Positions 1 to 5,259 of a stretch of DNA of 11,067 nt are shown piece after piece. The notes under the pieces were generated by a model. The model searched no databases, was not told where the DNA came from, and was given only the letters and a program-made list of their open reading frames with translations. This DNA comes from Arcticibacterium sp047623945 (lineage in GTDB: Bacteria; Bacteroidota; Bacteroidia; Cytophagales; Spirosomataceae): the NCBI GenBank assembly GCA_047623945.1, contig JBLHOT010000112.1:1-11067 (forward strand). The letters are read 5' to 3'. A program made the position numbers and the translations under genes. Within the stretch, counting starts at the first letter, position 1. Each line of letters begins with the position of its first letter.

Positions 1-67
1 CTACTTAATTATTGTAAGATTAAATCTTGATAGCCTTTAAATACAAATCCAATGAGATAGTTTTATT

Positions 68-160
68 TCAATCTTCAGAATAAAAAGTAAGAGCAATTCC
101 AAGAAGGTTTTTTGAGAGAGCTTTGTCGCGACTTTTGAAGTGGAAGGTGGAAAATGACAT
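68..160 (-). other. possible 30-codon ORF, coding status unclear
   Basis: A short ATG-to-TGA reading frame lies downstream of the membrane-protein gene on the same strand. It begins MSFSTFHFKSRDKALSKNLL and ends in FYSED. The composition looks protein-like rather than low-complexity, and the same frame stays open for 15 more codons past the TGA. There is no clear ribosome binding site and I recognise no family. It could be a small protein, a gene remnant or chance. The rest of 1-232 holds only a weak CGCAA/TTGCG inverted repeat near 190-200. Confidence 0.15.
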
Positions 161-232
161 TTTTCGCCTAGAATTGAATCAAGAAAACTCGCAATTTGCG
201 AATTAGAAAATCAAAATACCTTTTGAGAAACC

Positions 233-1447
233 TCAGTCCCTTGAATGATTTAGTATCAAACTGAAATTCAGTAGAAGAATTCCAACTGCCATAGCGGCAC
301 TCCCAGCAAACAGGGGAACCTGAGTACTACTCCAACTAAATCCACCTAAGGTTAAAACTAATTCCGTAACCAGAAAACCTAAAATGAGCAATGTGAATCC
401 GACTTTACTTATTGAATTAATGGGTATCCATTTTAAATGAATAATCACGGCTATTAATAAGAATGAAATAACTCCTATAAGGCTCAAATGTAAATAAGCC
501 AGAAAAATCAATTTGTTAAAGAAAGCATAGGCATTTAGTCCTGGAATAATAGATAAGGTCTGAAGACAAACCTTTAAAATAAATCCCACAATAAACAATA
601 GTATAAAATAGGGAAACCATGGGTTTTGCTTTGTTTTTTTTGCCAAATCTTTCATGGAAAATGACTTCATAAAGAATAGCAGGCCCATAGCACTAAAGGC
701 CACCGCTAGATAAGCGGGGATTATCAAAAAGTTAGAAAAGCTCATTCCTAAGAGCGATAAAGAAATAGCAGGTATAACAGCCGCTATGTAGTATTTATAA
801 AACTTTAGAGCGAGGCTATAGGTGTATGTAATCTGGTTTAGGTCTAGTAGTTTATAAAACAGTCCGATTATTATAAAAAGAAACCAGCCGTTGTATTGTA
901 AATGCATGAAGGAATATACCAGCGATTTGTAAAGTTCGGAGCCAGCGTAGCCTTTCGCAGATACAAAACCAATGAAATATGGAAAAAATGAAGAAAGCAG
1001 TCCTAAACCTAAACCAGTCTTGACCAAAAGTAAGTCTAGCTGCCGAGGGCTTGAAGTTTTGACATCCTTAAAGAATCTATAGATAAACCAATAATTTAAG
1101 ATTTGGAATAAGGTAGAAGAAATAATGGAGTATAGACCATATCCATACAAGGTGAATGAAACTAAAACGCCTATCAAAATTAAAACTGTGAGCTTAAATT
1201 GTAATAAATACCTGCCATTCTCCACTTTTTCTGGGCTTATATATAAGCTTGTGATAATTAAGAATATAGCTGTATAAACCCAGCCCTGGAATGCCACATG
1301 AGAATGAGCATGAACCAAATTCGCATATTCAAATGGAATATTAAAAAAAGCAACCGACCTAAGTACGGTGCCAATGATTGCTACTATTAATAAGTAGAAC
1401 AAACTTATTTGGATATATTTCCGATATGCGATTTGCCTCTTTTGCAC
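233..1447 (-). CDS. polytopic membrane protein, heme-copper oxidase subunit I / NnrS-like
   Basis: This 404-residue protein is almost entirely hydrophobic, with about 12 predicted membrane helices (roughly residues 14-35, 50-69, 86-106, 110-124, 142-163, 183-200, 219-238, 240-260, 277-297, 312-337, 350-368 and 380-399). Histidines sit where heme- or metal-binding membrane proteins place them: HAHSH at 46-50 followed by a Gln-Gly-Trp, H182 in MHLQYNGW, and H320 in YLHLSLIG. The HxH..GW signature and 12-helix plan resemble NorB/cbb3 subunit I and NnrS proteins, but I cannot identify a full ligand set, so oxidase activity is not claimed. The start appears to be GTG at 1445-1447, because an in-frame TAA lies four codons upstream and no earlier ATG exists. 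No cytochrome c or subunit II gene lies nearby. The 262-bp gap to the divergent hydrolase gene must hold both promoters, but I see no clear consensus there. Confidence 0.75.
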   Translation of the reverse strand: MQKRQIAYRKYIQISLFYLLIVAIIGTVLRSVAFFNIPFEYANLVHAHSHVAFQGWVYTAIFLIITSLYISPEKVENGRYLLQFKLTVLILIGVLVSFTLYGYGLYSIISSTLFQILNYWFIYRFFKDVKTSSPRQLDLLLVKTGLGLGLLSSFFPYFIGFVSAKGYAGSELYKSLVYSFMHLQYNGWFLFIIIGLFYKLLDLNQITYTYSLALKFYKYYIAAVIPAISLSLLGMSFSNFLIIPAYLAVAFSAMGLLFFMKSFSMKDLAKKTKQNPWFPYFILLFIVGFILKVCLQTLSIIPGLNAYAFFNKLIFLAYLHLSLIGVISFLLIAVIIHLKWIPINSISKVGFTLLILGFLVTELVLTLGGFSWSSTQVPLFAGSAAMAVGILLLNFSLILNHSRD

Positions 1448-1709
1448 CTTTTGGTAAAGTTATGGCTAGATTTTATAGTATTCTAAGATAATGATCTTTT
1501 TGGGTCTTAAGTGAGTTTACACTATATTAGAATACCAAATATTGAATTAGTAAAGTGATTGGGCTGAGGTAGCTTATTCGCTTGTGTGATATCTCAACTA
1601 GATACATTTTTAACTGTCTAGCGGAAGATTAGAATGACTACCAATTCAAAGAGTTCAATACTATTGATTAAATTGTAAAGAATTCATAATAACCCTAAAA
1701 TTTAAACAA

Positions 1710-2501
1710 ATGCCCAAAATAGAAATCAATGGATGCCAATATCACTATGAAAAACATGGTGAAGGAAAAGAGACACTCTTGCTCTCTCATGGTCTTTTGT
1801 GGAGCGGCAGGATGTTTTACAAACAAGTAGAATATTTCAAAAAAGACTACACCGTCATTACTTATGACCATAGGGGGCAGGGACAGTCATCGGTGACAGA
1901 AAGTGGCTATGAGATGGATACGCTTTATGAAGATGCAGCGGCATTGATAGAAAAACTAAAGCTGGGGCCTGTTCATTTTGGAGGTTTATCCATGGGTGGT
2001 TTTGTAGCCATGCGAATAGCTGCCAGAAGGCCAGACTTGGTAAAGTCATGTATCTTGATGGAGACTTCTGCTTTAGACGAACCCTTTAAGTCTAAATACA
2101 CACTCCTGAATACCATTGTGAAAATGTTAGGTGTCAAAGTGGTCACCAAACCCGTAATGAAAATCATGTTTGGCAAAACTTTTTTGCATGATCCAGAAAG
2201 AACAGAAGAGCGTAAGGAATGGATTGCCGAGCTTCAAAAAAATGAGAAGTCGATAGTTAAAGCTGTGGAAGGCGTTATCAGCAGAGAAGGTGTAGCAGAT
2301 GAACTGAAAAATATTAAATGCCCAACGCTCATTTTAGTAGGAACTGAAGATGTGGCTACCGTTCCAGAGAAAGCAGAGTTCATTCATCAGCAAATCCCTC
2401 ATTCTAAACTAGTTTATATTCCAAATGGCGGTCATACCTCATCTGTAGAAGAGCCTGAGGCCTATAATAGGGCTATTGAGGATTTTTTAGGAGGCTTGTA
2501 G
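1710..2501 (+). CDS. alpha/beta hydrolase fold protein
   Basis: This 263-residue protein has the layout of single-domain alpha/beta hydrolases (esterases, lactonases and haloperoxidase-like enzymes). The oxyanion-hole region LSHG is at 25-28, the strand motif YDHRGQGQS at 52-60, and the nucleophile elbow GLSMGG at 92-97 with Ser94. The acid is probably Asp214 in LVGTED, and the base is His242 in NGGHTSSVEEPE. The triad is therefore complete and the enzyme is probably active. There is no signal peptide, so it should be cytoplasmic. The cap segment (about 120-200) is short and helical, and the substrate cannot be told from sequence. The ATG is preceded by an AT-rich stretch typical of Bacteroidota starts. 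It is the only plus-strand gene here, and its stop lies one base from the end of the convergent secreted-protein frame. Confidence 0.93.
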   Translation: MPKIEINGCQYHYEKHGEGKETLLLSHGLLWSGRMFYKQVEYFKKDYTVITYDHRGQGQSSVTESGYEMDTLYEDAAALIEKLKLGPVHFGGLSMGGFVAMRIAARRPDLVKSCILMETSALDEPFKSKYTLLNTIVKMLGVKVVTKPVMKIMFGKTFLHDPERTEERKEWIAELQKNEKSIVKAVEGVISREGVADELKNIKCPTLILVGTEDVATVPEKAEFIHQQIPHSKLVYIPNGGHTSSVEEPEAYNRAIEDFLGGL

Positions 2502-2502
2502 C

Positions 2503-3183
2503 TTAATCCCGCCTCACCCAAATCTCATGGAAAGGCTCACCTTTACTACTGAGTCCTTTGTGATGCCATTTGTCGTTAATGAGCTCATAATCAAAGCTTA
2601 GTTCGGCACCAACTCTTGAATCGTCTCTAGAGAAATACGCTATTTTTTAGGTATATTTTCCATCCTGAATTACATACTGACCACCTCCAGTGTCAGAGAA
2701 TTTCATGGTTTCTATATGATAGGCTATCCATTGAAAGTGTCCTTTAAAGAGAACCTTATTTTTTTTTCGAGCATTGCTGGTATCTCTTCTACTTATGCTA
2801 CTTTCGTTTATTCGGCCTCCCATCTGCCACTTTCCTTCAAGATCTAGACTTGGACTATTTATCTTTTCCCATGAGGCATCAAGATTATAGTGGGCCATTT
2901 TTAACCCATCTATTTCAAAGTCTGAGTTAAACTCAAATTTGACTTGAAAACCCTCGTTGGTGCTACTATAAAAGCCTCCTCGTGTGCTGATGAATTTGGC
3001 AGGATTTTCTAAAAATACGGCTTCAATTAAATAATGGTCATCTAGAAACAAGCGATGTATTTCGTTTTCTCCTTTTTGGTCGTAAACGTCTTGAGCCACT
3101 GCATGAAAAGTAGAAAAGATGCTAAGTATTATTAATAGAGAGGAATTTGTCTTTGACATCTTGGCTGCGTTTTTTTGAGGCAT
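2503..3183 (-). pseudogene. secreted protein gene with internal in-frame stop codon
   Basis: The frame from 3183 ends at a TAA (2647-2649) after 178 codons. The same frame then continues for 47 sense codons to a second TAA at 2503-2505, and the continuation reads as good protein: KIAYFSRDDSRVGAELSFDY, then a WHHKGLSSKGEP motif, ending in HEIWVRRD. From memory of this Bacteroidota family (often annotated 'membrane or secreted protein'), the FQWIAY, TGGGxY and GKYT motifs are normally followed by Glu and by just such a segment. TAA for GAA would be a single G-to-T change. The N-terminus has a signal peptide ending about AVA-Q at 30/31. ATG at 3157-3159 (residue 9) is an alternative start that gives a more typical signal sequence. 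The function of the family is unknown. The gene may be a recent pseudogene, may still make a truncated product, or may reflect a base-calling error. Confidence 0.8.
2647..2649 (-). other. internal in-frame TAA (nonsense codon)
   Basis: This stop lies after the GKYT motif in the secreted-protein frame. There is no frame shift: the distance to the downstream stop is 144 bp, exactly 48 codons. Relatives, as I recall them, carry Glu here, one substitution away from TAA. Confidence 0.75.
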
Positions 3184-3194
3184 CTAATTTATAC

Positions 3195-3231
3195 AAAAAG
3201 ACATGGCCAAGTTTTAACTCGGCCATGTCTT
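3195..3231 (-). terminator. intrinsic terminator of the ThuA-like gene, next to the following start
   Basis: An 11-bp perfect inverted repeat AAGACATGGCC / GGCCATGTCTT occupies 3198-3208 and 3221-3231, with a 12-nt loop. Read on the minus strand the hairpin runs into a five-base T run, as expected for a Rho-independent terminator about 115 nt after the ThuA-like stop. It ends only about 11 nt before the ATG at 3183, so it must also influence expression of the next gene. Confidence 0.8.
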
Positions 3232-3347
3232 AATTATAGGGTTGAATAAAGTCAATTGGTAGAAGACAGGCCTAAGAACTTATTTGTCTGTATGTCAATG
3301 GACGCTCAAAAGTAAATCAGGCTATCTCGTCAACTGTCCTTATCTGT

Positions 3348-4316
3348 CTAGTGCACTGATTCGAAAGCCCTAGAACTGGTATTCATTTCTGTTGGGAAAT
3401 CAGAAGGTATTGGGAATGTTACCTTACCGGTGGCGGCCCATTCAGAACCTCTTAAAAGGCAAGTGATGAAGCCGACACATTCTACAGAATAGTCTACATG
3501 GCCCATGGGCGTATGAAAAACATGGCCCTTTCCATAGTCTATGGTCATGAGCATAGGCTCGTGTCTACCCGTTCCTTTTACTTCTTCAGATGAAAAGGCG
3601 GTCGCTAAAATTTTCATGTTTTTGGCAGGGCCTCTTAGTCTATCATAAAGCTCATCTTTGGTATGTAGCCATTTTATAGGCATACCTGCAGTTATCGGAT
3701 GGTTAGTATCTCTTACTTGGACAGTAAACTCATGCTGAGAGCCGTGGGAGCCACCTTTTCCTGGGCTCATGTCTCTTTGAAGTTTATCATTGTTATCGTA
3801 ATAAACGTATGGCCCGTCTTTTTCTGTACGATCTCCCCAGCCACCAAGGCCTATCATTTCATTGTAAGCTGGCCACTCTGGAAAAGAATTGTCTGCGGCA
3901 TGTATTATTACCAAGCCACCGCCTTTTTTTACAAATTTATCTAAAGCAATCTGAGTTTCTTCCGTCCATGGAGCTGCGTTCCATCCAAAGTTGCAAATAA
4001 CGAGGTCGTATTTTGAAAACTCTGGTTTAAAATTTGGGTCGGTTTTAGACTTGTCTAGAGCCTCTGTACCTTCTGTACCTCTGATGGGGAATTCTGCGAT
4101 AAACTCTTCACCCTTCCAGGTAAAAGCGGAGCGGTTTACATCAACTATAAATCTTCCAGACTCCTCTAAGTAGTTTTTCATCATGTAGGTAACCTTTGGC
4201 CACTGCACATGATTGTTTTGACCATCTATGATAAGGGTTTTGATTTTTTTCTGGGCAAAGGATTGCCCGAAAAAACCTAGAATAAGGGCTGTGAGAAAGA
4301 GTGTTTTTAATTTCAT
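3348..4316 (-). CDS. exported ThuA-like domain protein
   Basis: This 322-residue protein has an N-terminal signal peptide (about residues 1-21, ending SFAQ) followed by one ThuA-like domain, which has the class I glutamine-amidotransferase fold. Visible landmarks are DGQNNH at 31-36, the strand and turn GGGLVIIHAAD at 132-142, NHPIT at 205-209, HTKDELY at 218-224, GRHEP at 250-254 and the C-terminal HVFHTPMGH at 265-273. The family is named for trehalose utilisation, and exported members in Bacteroidota and Planctomycetota are usually linked to carbohydrate metabolism. The catalytic chemistry is unsettled, and nothing here identifies a sugar substrate. The protein should act in the periplasm or at the cell surface. 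The gene stands alone, with a terminator behind it and 362 bp of non-coding DNA in front. Confidence 0.92.
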   Translation of the reverse strand: MKLKTLFLTALILGFFGQSFAQKKIKTLIIDGQNNHVQWPKVTYMMKNYLEESGRFIVDVNRSAFTWKGEEFIAEFPIRGTEGTEALDKSKTDPNFKPEFSKYDLVICNFGWNAAPWTEETQIALDKFVKKGGGLVIIHAADNSFPEWPAYNEMIGLGGWGDRTEKDGPYVYYDNNDKLQRDMSPGKGGSHGSQHEFTVQVRDTNHPITAGMPIKWLHTKDELYDRLRGPAKNMKILATAFSSEEVKGTGRHEPMLMTIDYGKGHVFHTPMGHVDYSVECVGFITCLLRGSEWAATGKVTFPIPSDFPTEMNTSSRAFESVH

Positions 4317-4374
4317 TTTGAGGGTATCGTTGAATTTTGAATGCTTTACTAATGCAATTTAAGGTTCTTTGGGG

Positions 4375-4402
4375 ATATGTTTTATTAATCCTTTAAACAT
4401 AT
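4375..4402 (-). promoter_or_regulatory. inverted repeat and -7-like element upstream of the ThuA-like gene
   Basis: ATATGTTT at 4375-4382 and AAACATAT at 4395-4402 form a perfect 8-bp inverted repeat with a 12-bp spacer. On the minus strand the distal arm contains TATGTTTA (plus-strand 4394-4401), one base off the Bacteroidota -7 consensus TAnnTTTG, about 78 nt before the start codon. No TTG was found at the expected -33 position. Its position would suit an operator over a promoter, but AT-rich repeats of this size can be chance. Confidence 0.25.
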
Positions 4403-4579
4403 AGACTCTTAGCGGGTAAAGGTTGGGCTAAACTTTTCGTTTATTTTTAATTGGTCTGATTAGATGATTATTGATCTTAATAGTAAATAAGCAATGTTAG
4501 GCTTTTTAATTCTTCATACTAAAGCTAGACTTGGGAAGTTTGAAGATCATAAAAGTCATGGAAGAATTTATTGTCTATC

Positions 4580-4620
4580 AAAAAATCAGAATCCTACGTG
4601 GAGACAAAAAACGTGATTCT
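4580..4620 (-). terminator. intrinsic terminator of the lipoprotein gene
   Basis: Minus-strand AGAATCACGT (4620-4611) pairs with ACGTAGGATTCT (4599-4588), giving a 10-bp stem with a two-base bulge and an 11-nt loop. It is followed after GA by six T residues. It begins about 59 nt past the lipoprotein stop codon, a usual place for a Rho-independent terminator. Confidence 0.75.
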
Positions 4621-4678
4621 TATTTTGAAATAGAATTACTTGTAAAATGCTGAAATTCAGATTTAAAGCTATCGAATC

Positions 4679-5068
4679 CTACCTCTCATAAACTAAAGTA
4701 AGCTCATCATCCGCAATCAGGGGATCGTCTTTGTAGTGAAGTTTTAGCGTTCTATCAGAGAGCTCGAAAGTGTATTTTCGCTCATTATTAATGCTTAGTT
4801 CGTCCCCTTTAATTACATAGGCATAACTGCCGCTTTTGTTTATGAAAAACACGTCGTCCGTACTTACTATTTTAACGGTGCTCGTTGTGGTATCAAAAGC
4901 TAAAGAATGGGCCTTGAATTCAAAACTAGCCTCAAAAAAGCAGTAACACTGAGCTTCTTCTAAAAACCATTTTCCATTTAAACCAGAAGGCTGTGGATTA
5001 TGTGTCTCACAAGAACTTAAAAGTGCTACGGCAACGAACAAGAGGAATGTTTTGAGAAGTCTGAACAT
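4679..5068 (-). CDS. small lipoprotein, lipocalin-like
   Basis: This 129-residue protein begins with a lipoprotein signal peptide: MFRLLK, a hydrophobic run, and the lipobox LLSSC with the lipidated Cys at residue 20. The mature part opens with a short linker, then a NGKWFLEEAQCYC segment at about 31-43 and alternating strands to the C-terminus. This resembles the small lipocalin-like or META-like beta-barrel lipoproteins that are common in Bacteroidota, but no specific family is clear. Two further cysteines (C41 and C43) in the CYC segment are a visible oddity and could bind metal or form disulfides. The gene ends at a good terminator and has a 191-bp leader region, so it is probably transcribed alone. 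Its function is unknown. Confidence 0.8.
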   Translation of the reverse strand: MFRLLKTFLLFVAVALLSSCETHNPQPSGLNGKWFLEEAQCYCFFEASFEFKAHSLAFDTTTSTVKIVSTDDVFFINKSGSYAYVIKGDELSINNERKYTFELSDRTLKLHYKDDPLIADDELTLVYER

Positions 5069-5070
5069 GG

Positions 5071-5080
5071 TTTGGCCAAA
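5071..5080. promoter_or_regulatory. perfect palindrome just before the lipoprotein start
   Basis: TTTGGCCAAA is a 10-bp perfect palindrome two bases upstream of the lipoprotein ATG. It occupies the ribosome-binding position and could be an operator or a small translational hairpin. It may equally be chance. Confidence 0.15.
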
Positions 5081-5105
5081 TGGTTTTTAAGATAACGGCT
5101 TAGCT

Positions 5106-5140
5106 AAGTGAAAGGTTGTACTTCTACACCTTAATCACTT
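5106..5140. other. stem-loop in the leader of the lipoprotein gene
   Basis: On the plus strand AAGTGA-AAGG-TGTA, loop CTTC, pairs with TACA-CCTT-TCACTT, leaving a one-base bulge on one side and a two-base bulge on the other, about 14 pairs in all. A T-rich run follows only on the plus strand, where no gene needs terminating. In the minus direction it lies about 38 nt before the lipoprotein start and about 120 nt after the phosphatase stop, so it may be a leader structure or an mRNA 3' end. Confidence 0.4.
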
Positions 5141-5259
5141 TTGTGGTTTTTCTTTACGCAGTGTTTTAACAGCGGCTGTACGAAATATGGAAGTTTAGAT
5201 GCTTAATGGCTTCAGACTATAAAACGTGCTTTTCTGTGACTATATAAATAAGCCTAAAT

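Larger units (their letters stand above)
4317..4678. other. non-coding spacer between the lipoprotein and ThuA-like genes
   Basis: This 362-bp spacer holds the intrinsic terminator of the lipoprotein gene (4580-4620) and the likely promoter region of the ThuA-like gene, including the inverted repeat at 4375-4402. A 31-codon plus-strand ATG frame (4558-4653) spans the terminator hairpin and is not considered a gene. Nothing else was seen. Confidence 0.6.

Noticed and set aside
189..201. TCGCA-ATT-TGCGA hairpin as a terminator for the membrane-protein gene
   Set aside because: The stem is five base pairs with a three-base loop, and the following T run is short and interrupted.
1858..2176. Minus-strand frames inside the hydrolase gene
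   Set aside because: The plus-strand hydrolase has a complete catalytic triad and full-length fold, so the opposite frames are shadows.
4558..4653. Plus-strand ATG frame of 31 codons beginning MEEFIVYQKI
   Set aside because: It spans the terminator hairpin and T run of the lipoprotein gene read on the other strand, has no ribosome binding site and no recognised family. The protein-like look is probably chance.
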